From positions 124,001 through 188,000 of the forward strand of contig NADL03000118.1 in NCBI GenBank assembly GCA_002205965.3: a DNA stretch of 64,000 bases, read 5' to 3'. The notes beneath the pieces are model-generated. The model ran no database searches. It was not told the DNA's origin and saw only the letters and a list, made by a program, of their open reading frames with translations. Both the position numbers and the translations under genes were made by a program. Origin of the DNA: Kappaphycus alvarezii (taxonomy: Eukaryota > Rhodophyta > Florideophyceae > Gigartinales > Solieriaceae). Every line of letters begins with the position of its first letter. The stretch's first letter is position 1. Of this stretch, positions 42,890-56,169 are shown piece after piece.

Positions 42890-45240
42890 CTGGAAGACCA
42901 ATTTAATGAATGTCAAAAAAGCTACATGACGCCTCACATGTATAGTGTCCTGGACTCACGTGGTATGGCAATGAGATAAATCACTTTATGTAGAACTGGG
43001 ACTGCTATAATATCTTGATAGCGTCAACGGAATACTCCTGGTACTAAGATATCCACTGGCCTCTCTGCAATTGGAGAACTGCTCGTGAGTCATAACCACG
43101 GATACCCATATCCTTCGTCCTTCTGCAGTATTTGTCATATTTTGTGGGTCCTTCGTAGTTTGTGGGAATTTCATGGATTATTTGTCGTGCTTTTGCCGGA
43201 TTTCTGATAGATATGTAGGTTGGGGTTTTAGTCATGCCTGATAGGTGTTTAGTTCAGCGTGTGGAATATAAATTTGTCTGTAGTACGGCCTCAATTTTGA
43301 AAGAGCGCGTTTCGCACTCCAAATAGGTCCATAGTTCCAATAATTTCCGGCTATGGCCCTGTCAATATATTTGAAGGCATACTGAAGTTGCAAATTCGTG
43401 CCAAGCTGCTGACTTGTTACAGAAGCTGTGATAAAAAGCTTTGCAGTCCGACTTTGGTTAGGTTAATGTACGACAGCTTAGAGTTTTTTCGCAAAAATCT
43501 GCAGAAAATATTTGAAATGCTAAGGACGAGACGCCACCATAACTGTGATAAAATGATACTGTACATGGGTTATTCGCTGCAAAGACCGGAAGAAAAGTTG
43601 TAAAGCCGAGCTTGTTTTCAGCTAAGCTACCTAGCTGTCTTGACAACTGAAACTTGAATTTTATCGACAGTCGGTCATTTAATTGTTTATTCTGCATTGG
43701 AAAGCATCTTTCATCTACATAAAACACGGTGTATGCTTATCATCGTGTATTGAGGTTTATGTATTCATTGTTTTAACATCGATCGCCTCAAAAGAAACTC
43801 TTTTCAATATAGTTTTGAGTTAATCACTTGACTGACTCCATTGTCCGGTACCTAACGTTACTACGCAGTTATTTTTTAAGATTAAGGCTGCCTGGAGAAC
43901 CTCAAAATTTTTCTACAGAGTTATTCGCACCAATATTGTAAACATTTTGGGGAAAAAGCGCTTTTTACGTACCCCCTGCATTTTTCGCTACCTTTTCTCC
44001 ATTATCTCAAAAGTACGTGTCGCTTTCAACATTTCAGAATCATGTTGCGTGAGAAAACGCTATATTGCAATTGATTATTATATATTCAGTCACGAAGTCA
44101 TATTATGGACGTTCAAAAGGTGTAATGCTTGTAATGTAGTTTTTGCTTACATAGATCTTTATCGTAACCGAAATCCACCCACATCACGTAGAAATGGTTA
44201 TTACTCATTTGCCAGCTTTTTTAAAACATTTGTCCCTTATTTCTATAGGGCGCCTATCAGGTAGTGTCTAATTCATGGTTGAGCAGAAGCTAATACTCTC
44301 CGCTGCCACCAATGACCCTGTCGCTACTACCTACCACGCTACGCTGTCCTCGACTTTGTCATGACATCTGACTCAGTCCTGAACGGAGCTTCTGATCTCC
44401 TTTCGACGCACTCACTGCCCAATTGTAGAAAAGTCACATAAAAACAGTCATCTAAGCGTTAAAGCCGTTTTTTGCAAAATCTCTACTGAACATTTGTTTA
44501 TGTAATCCTTGGTATGTTTTTGGGGAGAACCAACCATTCCAGTACTTTCGTCGCTCCAAATCTGGCCACTACTCGCACCGACACCACTGATCCCTCTGCT
44601 GCCACTAAATGCTCTCATTAAGGCTGGGCTTTAGCCCTTAAAGCTCTTCCTGAACCTCTCTACAGGCTTTCAAATCTTTGCCGTGAAGGTATTGCCTACT
44701 TCAAAGATACAAGTCTTGCACAACAGTTTGAATGTAGTCTCCGAAGCGCAGCTATGGGCCTGTTCTGTAGTATCCGAAATAGCTTTATTCATTTCCGTTT
44801 CCCCGATACATACGGCATACAAATCACACTACCCGGTTCCTGTCTGAGATCTCGTACCTTAGTCTCTTAGTTTCTTTTTCGGCTATCTGATACACAGAAC
44901 CACGCACATTCTACACAATTGCCGTTCAATGCAATGTAGAATCTCTGCAAACTCCCCGCAGATCTTATTGCACCTCAGCCCGCCACTTTTATAGCTGCGA
45001 TGTTCTCGATCTTTGGGTTTTCGCCGTTATTGACCCCTAAATATCGCTTTTCCTCGACGACTTGAAGAATATTTGGACCGGAGTCCGCTTGTAGATATCA
45101 AACTTCGAGGGTGGGAGATGTAATTGGAGTCTTGAACTGTCCTTCGCAACTGCTCTTCGAGGCATCAATAGGCAATTAAAAAATTATTGTCAAACGCTCC
45201 CCTCATCCAATGTTTCCTGGATTTCACTCTTTACCTACAC
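42890..45240. other. Region without a recognisable gene
   Basis: AT-rich. Short open stretches at 43388-43603 and 43947-44264 are not convincing, and the second lacks an ATG. No element ends were seen. Confidence 0.4.
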
Positions 45241-45248
45241 TGCCTGTT

Positions 45249-45688
45249 GTATTTCATTCCAAAGGCCTTACAGCTTTACACGATTTCACTGCATCTACTG
45301 TACTGTCGATTTAATCAAAGGGTAGCCTTACAAGCAGGGCTACTCGGCACTTTGCTCTCATTCCACTTTTCCTTACAGTTCTGAACACAGCTTTTGATTC
45401 CATTGGTACAATTGGAATAGTTCCGGGCCAGTTGCACCCTGGGATATCATGTCATTGATTTACAAATCAAAAGTTGCCTTCCTACCCATGCTACCTGGAC
45501 CAATTTACTTCTTACATCTTGTCAGGGTATGTCATTCGTGCCGACTACAATTCTGAAAGCGCTACTTTCGATACCGGTAGGGCTGTTTTACGGGAAAAAC
45601 TTTGAATTCGCTACTGCTAGACTGCATTTTCCTCTAGTATGTAGCTATCTTAAGTGTTGTACAATCCCTGGATTGGAGCGGCCGGCAT
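45249..45688. repeat. Left long direct repeat flanking the gypsy fossil
   Basis: About 437 bp match 51490-51926 at roughly 95 per cent by eye, in the same orientation. It is the probable 5' long terminal repeat, or part of it, of the Ty3/gypsy element. About 1.3 kb of unrelated sequence separates it from the first coding remnant. Confidence 0.7.
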
Positions 45689-46190
45689 AACGTTCCATTA
45701 TCGTCATTATCAAGTCACCTGCTCCGGTCGCGTTCAGTACTTCGAGCACCTCCGTTTCCGCCATTTCATCCGCAGTACAAGCAAGAAGGAGTACAAGTGC
45801 AAGGACTGCAATATTGAGCTGCTCAGTGAGTAAGACCTTGTCTGCAATCAGAACGGGGCCCAACATCGACTCGCAGCCAGAAGTCGCAAGTATTATCTTT
45901 ATTTTCCATTAAAATGTTTTACTTTTAGAATAAACAAGGAAAATAGAGCAATAAGTCCATTTTTCAGTCGACTTCGTGTGTGTGCTGGGTTTACCCTTCC
46001 GTTGTGATTGCAAACTTTCCTCCGCTGCCCCCAGATCCTTGCAGTAGGACTTAAAATTTTAATTCCTTATCTCCATCAGCACCCAGACAGAACAAACACT
46101 GCAAAGCAAGAATCGGAAGAAGGGCTACTATAACGCACCCGACGTGACTAATGTCAACCCTTGCGTCAGAGAAGGAACTTTTTGTAAGTA

Positions 46191-46261
46191 TTCCTGGCGG
46201 ATTTGAACCTGCGACCACTTCATCAGGGGCTGCTTGCACATAACCTCTATGTCACCAGGAC
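46191..46261 (-). repeat. tRNA-like sequence (relic or SINE head)
   Basis: On the minus strand, TCCTGGT and GCCAGGA can form a seven-pair acceptor-like stem including one G-T pair. CATA/TATG forms a four-pair D-like stem, and GGTTCAAATCC is a B-box. The anticodon stem does not pair and the T stem is short by about three bases, so it is not a working tRNA. About 70 nt in all. Confidence 0.45.
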
Positions 46262-46936
46262 CGATATTTGAGGATGCAGGAAGAGCCAATCAGCATATAA
46301 ATCACATTTTTTTCAATAATCACCGTTATATCCCCCACCCCTCGCACAACACCCTCCAGGAACCGAACTTTAAGGTTTAGCCCCTGGCTTTCGACTCCCT
46401 GGGTGCCCCATCCCGCGACTTTATTCTGTTCCTCGAATACTTCATCTCGCGCATCGCAGAGAAGTTCAACAGAACCACAGGAATGATCCGTAGAATTATT
46501 TATCAGCGCACTAGTTGCACACTGTGATCTTCTGTTGCAATGGCGATTCTATCGCGAGCTCCACTGGACGTGCCTGACGTGAAACATCCGCTTAGTTCTT
46601 AGCCGTACAGTTAGTCTTGCAGTGTACACGATAGATACTCAATGAAGTAAAGTTTCTCCTATCCGCCGCCGTACTTACCAGGGACTGAGTTGCACCCTCT
46701 GGTCATCCATTGCTCACGCTATCCTGTCCCGAGCCCCGATGCGCATGGGCGACCAGGTACATCCGGCTCGATCTTAGCCGTATAGTTAGGACGTGTGCAG
46801 TCCCAGTAGATACGGAATGCATTAAACTTCTTTATGTTTTTGGCATTTTGAAAAACCAGCCTGCTGGAGGCTTCGCATCGTGGGTAGTTAGCCCAAGAAA
46901 CACCTAGGAGACTCTCTGTTACTCTAGATGTTACAT

Positions 46937-46968
46937 ACGTGGCGATACGTGTACACGTATCGCCACGT
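46937..46968. repeat. 32-bp perfect palindrome
   Basis: ACGTGGCGATACGTGT is followed at once by its exact reverse complement, with no spacer. It lies about 60 bp before the first gypsy coding remnant. Confidence 0.9.
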
Positions 46969-49900
46969 GGAAAAATCCTCTCAGATACCAGGCCAAACAC
47001 TGTTATTACCTTTGAAACCTAATCGCTATGGATCAGCCGCAAGTCACCATAGACTCCCTTACGCAAATAGTGCTTCAGTTACAGTAGAATCTCGAGCAAG
47101 TCAATAACCAGATTGCTGCACAAATATCAGAGCTTTTTATTGCAGCGCAAAAGGTGTACTCCTTAGAATTTGAACTGGTAAATCACCGAAATCAGGCCAG
47201 TTCTTCATCTAATGCACCTATAGATGGTGAGGCTTGCCCAAAGAAAAAAGCCAACTGAATTCACTGGGAAAAGATCGATTGGCAGCGAATATGTTCAGAT
47301 GGAAAACTACGTAGGAACATATGATGGCAATGGGCCTCTACACATAGCACTTAGCTAATTGGCTGGCAATACCCATGAATGATGAATGGTGCACTCCAAC
47401 ATAGAAGAAGGGAAAAGGATAAATTCCTGGCAGACATTGAAGGGTGCTTTGATTCGGCGCTCTGAAACATTGAACAAAAAGAAGATCGCTTTAGACTAGC
47501 TCGCCCGCTGGAAACAAGTCAAAGGTGTTCCTACCTTTAACAAAAACGTCAACAAAATTATACTGGACATCCCCGATATTGGAATTAAAGACCAGATAGA
47601 TCGTTACTCTCGCATTTTGAAGCCCTACATCTGGTATGCGCTGTGAACCAAAGAACGCTTCAACCTAACCTACCTAATGAGAGATGATGAGCGAGTAGTG
47701 TCGGCCTATCTGCGTTATGGCCCCGGTAACCTACCAAAATCTTCTGGAGGAAAGAATGGAAATGGAAGCTCTTTTGCTGGAGACAGCAGTCCAGCTCCGA
47801 TAGAAATTGGTACCATAGAAACGATACCGCGGCTGAAAAGAAACACTCCAAATTTACAGAAGTTTGGCAAAGAAGAACGTGAAAGATGTATGCGCGAAGG
47901 TCTCTGTCTCATGTGCAGACAGAAAGGCCATATGACCGAGAACTGCCAAAAAGCCCGGAGAAACTGATTGAAGGCCCCCATTCAGTTCCGTTCTTTTAAA
48001 AACCATTGAAAACCCTTGAATTTGGAAAAATGAACTCGAGATTTATTGTTGATGCAAACAAAAATCCATTGTGTCCACTATCAGATCGAATGCAACGTTC
48101 ATTGAAACGTTCCCCCTTTATTAGAGAAAAATCACAAGGGACTTCTCATTTTCAAGGGTACAATTACTGGTGGACCAGAAAAAATACTTATAGACTCTGG
48201 TGGTGAGATCAACTTTTTGAGTGAATCATTTTGCAAGAAACATCAAATAAAGACCCGAGATTCTAAAGAGCTTGCTAAAATGGCCAATTGTGCGGACCAG
48301 ATACTTCAAGGATTGTTGAATGCTTTCATTGTACGTATTACCGCCTAAACTGAGCCTCTGTGCTTTGCGGTAAGCTCATTGAATCTTTATGATGCGATAC
48401 TTGGGAAAGAATGGTGCCCTTCGCATGGGGCAAAAATCAATTGCCCTAATAATAAGGTGAAATTCGAACATAAGGGAAACTAATTCTTATTTATTGCTGA
48501 TGATGCCTTAGTGGTATCCGTCATTACCATAGTAAGTGATCTCGATGAGAAAAAAAGTTACTTGCAGTTTTACGTAGACCTTTACATTCTAGTGAGCCAA
48601 GAGCATCATTATACCTCGGGACGTACAGAAGGTTTTGGAAACATTTGCTGAAGTGTCTCCAGAGAAGCTCTCAGGGGGTTGCCACCGAGAAGGAGACAGG
48701 TCTTTGAAATATAATTAAAGGAAGGAGCAGAACTGCAGAAGAAAGGTCTCTATAGGCTTTCTGACAAAGAGATGTCAGAATTACGAAAACAGTTGAACGA
48801 GCTACCGGAAGCTGAGTTTAAAAGATCTAGTGAGATCTCCTAAGAAGCTCTTATTCTATTCGTGAGCAAGAAGTCTGATGGTATACGGATTTGTGTGGAT
48901 TATAGAGCCTTAAAACGGCTTACTATAAAAAGCAGCTATCCCTGCCACGAATTGACGACAATTTCGACCAGCTTAAAGGAAAACGTTCTTGATCAAATTC
49001 GATCCTAGATCTTGCTATCACCAAATTAGACTTCACGAAGATCCGATTCCATTTACAGCCCTCATAAAAGATACAGGCACTTTGAATTTCTTGTTCTGCA
49101 GCTTGGACTCTCCAATGCACAAGCAACTATTATGAACCTAGTGAATGATATTTTCGAGGATCAGCTCGATTCATTTGAGATCGTCTATCTGGATGATATT
49201 TTTATCTACAGTATGTCATAGAAAGATCACTTGGATCGTATTCGAATTGTACTCGAAATCCTGAGAAAAGAAATTTTGTTTGGCAAATTACCTAAATGTG
49301 TTTTTGGAGTTACAGAAGTGCAGTGCCTAGGACACATCATTTCTTAAAGTGGTATTTCTGTTGATCCAAACAAGACAAGTGCAGTCATGGAATGGCCGAT
49401 TCCAAAGAATAAGCAACAAGTACAGTCCTCTCTTAGTTTGTCAATTATTACCGGAGATTCATAAAAGGCTGTTCAATTTTGCAAGACATCTGACAGAATT
49501 GAGGAAAACGTGAATTTCCAATGGAGCCACATCAAGATGATGCATTCCAAGTACTCCAGCAAACAATTTGTACCGCACGGGTATTCAGAAATTTCGACGC
49601 CACGCTGTCTATCTCCGTAACCACAGATGAATCACAGTGTGCAATTGGCGTAACGTTGGTACAGGAAGAACTAGGTTCTAAAAGGCCGGTCGCCTTGGCA
49701 TCCAGGACTCTTAATGATGCGGAAAGAACTATGCGGCCAATGAAAGGGAACTTTTGGCCATTGTAGATTCCGTAAAGTGGTGGAGATCCTATCCTTTATG
49801 GTAATTCATTCACCATTCACTCGGACCACTATCCCCTAAGATACCTAGAAACCCAAGAAAACTTGTCCCGAGACAAGTGAGATGGCTGGAAAGATTAATT

Positions 49901-51480
49901 AATTTCGACTTCAAGATAATCCCATCTCAGGAAAATCAAATGTAGTGGCGGACGCACTATCGAGGCAACCACAAGATGTGCCGTCACCTGATCACGAAAC
50001 AATTCATTACTCCAAGAATTATTACCAAGACATCCTCAGAATCCAATAAATTTCGACATATCATTCAAGAACACTGTTAGTGGGGTTTGCAGAAGATATG
50101 GTAGGGATGAGAGCCTCAGAACCCATTATCAAATCCTAAAGCTCCCTTTGAGCGTCGAGGGATGCTTCTACTTAAAAAGAAGATATGTGTACCAGAAGGA
50201 AATTTTAGAGTCAAGCTTCTGCATGACTATCATTGCACGCCAACACGGGACACCTAGGAATAAAAAACTATCAACAGAATATCACCAAAGTTTTATTGGA
50301 AAAATTAAGATCGGATGTAATCCGACGTACATTACTGCTAACGCCAGAGATCCAAAGAAACATCAGAAGACCGCAGGTCTTTTACAACCACTAAACCACC
50401 GAAAACCAAATGGACCCACATAACCATGGATTTCATCGCACCTATCTAAATCGAGAAGTGGAAACAACGGCGTGTTAACAGTCGTTGACAGACTTTCTAA
50501 GATGATGAAATAATACTAACGAAACCAAACACAGATGCTCCTGAAACAGCTCTGCTGTTAGAATCACGTATACAGAAATCATGGATTACCAGAGAATATC
50601 ATGTGTGACCGAGAATCCCATCTTCATGAGCAAGTTTTGGAAAAACTTTTTTCTACTAGGAAAAAGATATCCTCCTCTGCATACCACCCACAAACTGATG
50701 GAAATCGGAGATAATGAACAGGAAAATAGAGAAAATGATCCGTGCTTTCGTTAGCTTCAACAAATCAGATTGATAATTACCTGGTAGACTTTGAGGTTGC
50801 TTACACATACTTGTGAATGTACCACAACTTTATCACCTTTTTTCCTCAGTTATGGAATTCAACCGCGAACAACACCCTTGGATGTCTTAGAGTCAGACAA
50901 CCAGCGGGAGCAGGTTTCCTAAAAGATATGCAAGAAGCATTAAGGAAAGCGCAGCGTCAGATCCGAAATCCCAATGTGTCTACCGCAAAATATTTAAACA
51001 AGAAACGAAGGCCGTCTGCGTTCAAGATTGGTGATAATGTTTGGCTACCAACAAAATGCTTATCACTTGAAAATGCGGCTGGATCACGCAAACTGAACCC
51101 AAAGTATTGTGGTCCCATTTGAAAGCACAGAGATACTAACGGTTTGACGTACCGTCTGCAGTTATTTCAATCGATGATCGACAGAGGAATACATAATGTG
51201 TCCACGCTAGCCTCTCGAAACCGTTCTTTGAAGATGAATTTAACCGCCAAATTCCACCTCCAAGACCTCTCCAAATTAAAGATGGACATGAGGAATACGA
51301 AGTTGAATCAATACTAGCTCATAAACAGAACGTGGAAAAAATAAATGCCTTGTCAAAAGAAGGGGTACAGAGATCATGAGAACGCGTGCTTCCCGAAACA
51401 CACCTTAAAATTCACAAGAACTTTTGAATAAGTACAAGCAGAACGTCAAGAATCAGGGCGATTCTTCTCTGTAGGGGGAG

Positions 51481-51926
51481 TGATGGTATAATTCATTCCA
51501 AAGGCCTTACATATTTACACGATTTCACTGCATCTACTGTACTGTAGATTCAATCAAAGGGTAGCCTTACAAGCAGGGCTACTCGGCACTTTGCTCTCAT
51601 TCCACTTTTCCTTACAGTTCTGAACACAGCTTTTGATTCCATTGGTACAATTGGAATAGTTCCGGGCCAGTTGCACCCTGGGATATCATATCATTGAATT
51701 ACAAATCAAAAGTTGCCTTTCTATCCCATGCTACCTGGACCAATTTACTTCTTACATCTTGTCAGGGTATATCATTCGTGCCGACTACAATTCTGAAAGC
51801 GCTACTTTCGATACCGGTAGGGCTGTTTTACGGGAAAAACTTTGAATTCACTACTGCTAGACTTTATTTGCCTTTAATATGTAGCTATCTTAAGTTTTAT
51901 ACAATTCCTGGTTTGGAGCGGCCGGC
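51481..51926. repeat. Right long terminal direct repeat
   Basis: It begins TGATGGTATAATTCATTCC immediately after a purine-rich tract, as expected for a 3' LTR. It matches the left repeat from ATTCATTCC/TTTCATTCC to GAGCGGCCGGC, after which the two sides diverge. Confidence 0.75.
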
Positions 51927-51929
51927 TTA

Positions 51930-52910
51930 GCCCAGCCAGCCTCAAACAAAGTTTCAACCACAGTTCTACCTAGATCTGCTCATGCGCGCTTAAAGCCCCA
52001 CACGGCCTCCGTGAGCTCCTTTAAAGGCCTCCGTATCTTCTTTCAGTCATTGTAACGAGAATCTGACTGCCGGGTTCGCATAGTCCACTCTGGCGCTGGC
52101 TGCCCGAGATCTTCGCCAACATCGCCGAATACAACCTCTTTTAACCATCGTTTACTAACCAAATAAATGGGCACGAACAAATTCTTGACCCTGATTAAGA
52201 AATGCATCTAGAACCATGAGTTGCCCAAGTAGAAACTCTCTTCCTATTTTCGGCCTTCTTACGATCTCTGGGCTCTTCATACCCTCCATGCCGTACCTCT
52301 CGAATTCTCTTCGATTGCACCTACACGCCCTTGGTCCCTGCCCCTCCCGTATATTGAATTCAACCTATGCCGCTTCCACTCAGCACAAATAACTCTTTGT
52401 TTTTTGCTGTTGCGAAACTCTTCCTTCGACGAAATTGCATCCTAGAGCCGAAAAATTGGATTCGCGCATCGTGTATCTCTATATTTTTTGCATTACTCAA
52501 CTTGCACTTCATAGCACACCGTATCCCAGCACGGAGTTAGGATTCATTGCCCTTTGGCGATGTCGGACAGCAGCGAATTTAAAAGACAGAGTTCATGGGC
52601 GACGCGTGATCCCGCTATGCGTGAATAATGGCGACCTTACCGTACGTGAAGTGTGATAGGAGGTGGCAGTCCTATTTGAGACGAACCAACTGACCTGAAA
52701 AATGAAACTGATTCTTCGAATATGCCATTTCGGTATGAATGTATACTTGTCACTCACACCCAGAGTAACTATGTTTGGGATTCACACACCTCTGGATGGC
52801 CTTCTGGAAGCATAACGACCTTTTGCTGTTGGGCTAGAGCTCAAAAGTAAGGGCAGTGTACTTTAGACAGACCACAAGCCAGTGGGAGGCGCACCCATTG
52901 AACTCGCCAA
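51930..52910. other. Region without a recognisable gene
   Basis: An ATG-started frame at 52435-52656 (73 codons) ends with HGRRVIPLCVNNGDLTVREV. It is not recognised. No element end is seen. Confidence 0.35.
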
Positions 52911-52914
52911 CGAA

Positions 52915-55606
52915 TCTTATAGGGGTATTTCTTCAGGAGAGGATATATCCAGAGCCAAACACACCAGAAGTGAGATATTTCAAGCGAAAAAAGTGCTACC
53001 GTGGTATAGTTGAGTGATCAAAAAGGGTCGTTTATAAACTACACCTCAGAGGGATACAAGTAAGTATAGAAGGGGCAAGGTATACCTCTGATGCTCTGCT
53101 ACCAGCGTAGGAAAAATGGTTGTTGGTCTGTAGTTGACTTTCAACTTCCTACTACTCCTGAATTGACTTGAAGTTGTCTGCCAACTTGCTTGGCCTCTCC
53201 AAGCGGAAGCAGTCTACTCAGCTTACAGAGATTTTTGGCTACCCTTAGAGTCCGAACGAATCACATCGCACAATTTCCCCTTTTGCATTGCTTTACGTCC
53301 CAGAATAAGCTCAACCTCCCGAATTGACAAAGCTTGAATGTAGATTCAGTCAGCTTTAATTGACGGCTTTCGATGCTTTTTGGGGGCAGTTTTTCGTGTT
53401 TTCCTCGTCCTGATTCGGATGAATTGTTGTGTTTTTAAAACAAGGCGCCATTAAGAAAGCCACCTCGGCGCTTCGCTTTACCAATTTTCCTATCATAGCT
53501 ATCAAACATCAAGAAGACAGGCTTCTCGGTCTCTATCTCTCAAAAACTAACCAGCCAATCCGCACCCCTCCATTTCTTTCTGTCCCTCTCTTATCTCCAG
53601 AGGCTGGTTTTGCCTACAGCTTTGATTAATTTGAAGCCACTGGGTCCTCGGACCAGACAGTCTGTGTCCATGATTTTTTAAAAAAAATTGAAGACACCCA
53701 CTCTGGCCTTGAAATGTTCTTTCAGAGGTCTTTTTTTCCTTCCCAGCCTGTGTCGGTTATAACACTTCGGGTATATTGTTTGTTGTCCGGGAAAATTTAG
53801 GATATAACAATTATATCGCCTGTCGGAGAGAAACTGAAGGTAGTCTAATCAAGCGCAGAAGTTTCATCTCGTAGCGTTTCTCTCTAAAGGTTACTTCTTA
53901 TTTTACGCAACGAAAATTCTGTTTCTTTACACATTGTTTTTCTTTTTCTCTTTTTGTTTACAACTATCTACATCGTTGACACTGAATCTTTTCTTCTTAT
54001 CTATTTATTTGCTTTCTTTCAACCTTAAACAAATTTTCTTTAATGAAGGTCTCCACATTTTATTTTCGCTATAAAAAACTCTTTTCGAAGGAGATCTTCA
54101 GTAATTATCACTGAAAGACTAACTAACGCATTAATGCCCTTATTAGCTTCTCGATGCTATTTAGCCGCGTCAAGTGTGGTCCAAAACTTATTAAAAAACC
54201 CTTAACAAAAATTAATCGACATCTGTATCCCTTTTTTGAAGCTTAAATGCACGTAATTCCTCCTCTCTGTGCAACTCCATTACTATTTTGTCTTTGAGCA
54301 TTTTGGTCCCTTTTTAAAAAAGAAATCTTTCGACTCGTGATCCGCTTCGTCTTCCAAATTCAGTTCCGATATTTTATCAGGCATATTTTTAGTTGTTGCC
54401 CTGATTACATGCAAATTCAAAGCAGCAGCATGGCCTCACATTTTTTTATTTCGTTCAAGGCCGTGAAACTTTTCGAGTACGTCGCCCTATTTAAAGTTCG
54501 AGACCGACTTCGTTGAGGAAAAAATCCGCCATCAACTACCCCATCGGCTTTCCCTGTTTTTGCCCTCAACATGATCAGCTTCCGCCAGTCCTTTACCATC
54601 ACCAGTTCCTCCCGAAGCCACGCACCTCAACGGGCTGGCCCTGACGATCAACGGACCAACCGACTATGATGAATACCGTAGGGGAATAGACCGGGAACGG
54701 GTTCGGGAGTGGGGTCCACCGGCACTGCTTCGAGGAGGAAGAAGAGGCAGAGGAGGAGGTAGGGGAAGAGAAGACGGAAAATGAGGATGAAGAGGAGGAC
54801 TGGGTGGATCCGTGGGAGCTACTAGTGTACAACAGTGGGGAGGCTGCTGTGGAGAGCTAAGGGGAGACTGAGGGGTTAATATTTATCTCTGACTCTTCTG
54901 ACAAAGATGAAGAGGAGGATGAAGAGGGGTACGCGGATGACGAGGGGGAAGGGGACATAGAAAGTGCTGGAATGGTGAGGAGGGGGGCGGACAGTATGTA
55001 ACAGGTGGTCCGGACTCTAGAACCGGATAGGGGCATCTTTAGTAGTTTCGATATCTCTCAGGAAGAAATAAAGAATTGTAAGCCGTCATCGAGAAATTTG
55101 TGGGGACTTCTTGGTTGAATGGATATCTTGGTTGAATTGTTTGGATCTGGTCTAAAGGACTAAGATTTTAAGGAAGAAATCTAGATATTTATCGTGGTAG
55201 CATCTACTGGCATTATTTCTCGTACGCACGATTACATTTGATGCATTTTATGGTTCTTAGTATGTTTGCCTGAGACTTTAGGGCTAGCCAAGAAGTTTTT
55301 ATAAGCGAAGTAAACTGTTTCTTCTTGTGGATGCCAAGCACGTTGGGGGAGATATTCAAGTCAAGTCCTGAGGAGTAGGCTGAGAGTCAACTCCAGACCC
55401 AAGAATCATTTTTCTTACGCTGGTCAAAGAGCACCAGTGGTAGACCCTGCCCTTCTATAATTGCTTGTAGCTCCCAAATTTCGCCCTTACCCAACCCTTT
55501 TTGTTCGTTCAACTATACACAGTAACACTTTTGTCGCTTGCAACACCTCTTTCTTGGGGTAATTGGCTCACATTATCTCTTCTCCGATAATTTACCCCCA
55601 TCAGAG
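52915..55606. mobile_element. Long-TIR element A2, apparently nested in another copy
   Basis: 52918-53265 is the reverse complement of the right-hand repeat 55265-55606. The ends read TTATAGGGGTATTTCTTCAG and the complement of TGATGGGGGTAAATTATCGG. The acidic gene remnant lies at about 54600-55030 (GAGGAAGAAGAGGCAGAGGA and similar runs), in the same orientation as A1 and A3. About 1.3 kb between the left repeat and the acidic gene is AT-rich and unassigned. Right of 55606, sequence of another copy of the same family begins at once, in the middle of its acidic gene. Confidence 0.6.
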
Positions 55607-56070
55607 CCCTTGGGTGAGGGGTCTGTCGACCCGAATCATAAGGGAGGGGAAAGAATGAATCCGATTGATCAGGTAGTATGTGCCATGGATCTAGATGGAT
55701 GGTCATTAGGTGGGCTGGATTGGTTCTGTTAAAGGGAAGCTAGACAAGCGTTATTTATGGGTAAGTGTGGGGACTACATGTGTCCTTATTATATCTTGAG
55801 GAAAGTGCTTTGATTTTTTTAGCGGAGGAGGATTGTGAGGGGAACATATGATTAGTTTCTGTCAAGTATCTTTTGCCAAATTGACTGCTTCTACATGCAT
55901 TCATTCCCTGTGTTTTCTTGCGCATTAAGTAGTTTTGTAGAGATTTCAGTTTGGGAAAGGAGTCGGTACAAGCTGATTTTATTTCTACCATCAGGAGATA
56001 GAATGCAGGTTGGGTGTCAATTTCGAACCAAGAAAACTTCGATCATCTCTCAACCTCTAAGAGAGCTGGC
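55607..56070 (+). mobile_element. Long-TIR family A5, 3' part of a copy
   Basis: It starts inside the acidic gene: GSVDPNHKGGERMNPIDQ matches GLEPGHTGGEGMNWLEQ of the A4 copy at 42235-42285. It continues through FLRIK-like and AGATTTCAGTTTGGGAAAGG sequence equivalent to 42540-42570 of A4. The corresponding left part was not found on the far side of A2. Confidence 0.45.
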
Positions 56071-56169
56071 AGAACCTGTTACTTTAAAATATTTTTCTAC
56101 AGCGATACACATTCTTTCACTACTGCTCCTCGCCTTGTCTGATTTGTCTACTATAGCATTTTACTAACT

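Larger units (their letters stand above)
45249..51926 (+). mobile_element. Fossil Ty3/gypsy (Metaviridae) LTR retrotransposon
   Basis: The parts appear in the usual order on the plus strand: a gag-like region from about 47030 ending in a CCHC zinc knuckle (CLMCRQKGHMTENC) near 47905-47945; a protease-like region near 48150-48420; reverse transcriptase from about 48800 with a YLDDIF motif near 49190; RNase H from about 49520; and integrase from about 50150 to 51120 with a C-terminal KIGDNVWL stretch. A purine-rich tract (GGGGGAG) directly precedes the right repeat, which starts TGATGG at 51481. The long terminal direct repeats differ by about five per cent by eye, so the insertion is old but not ancient. 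The element is clearly broken, with well over ten interruptions. Family and order of parts are confident; the left boundary is less sure because extra sequence lies between the left repeat and gag. Confidence 0.85.
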
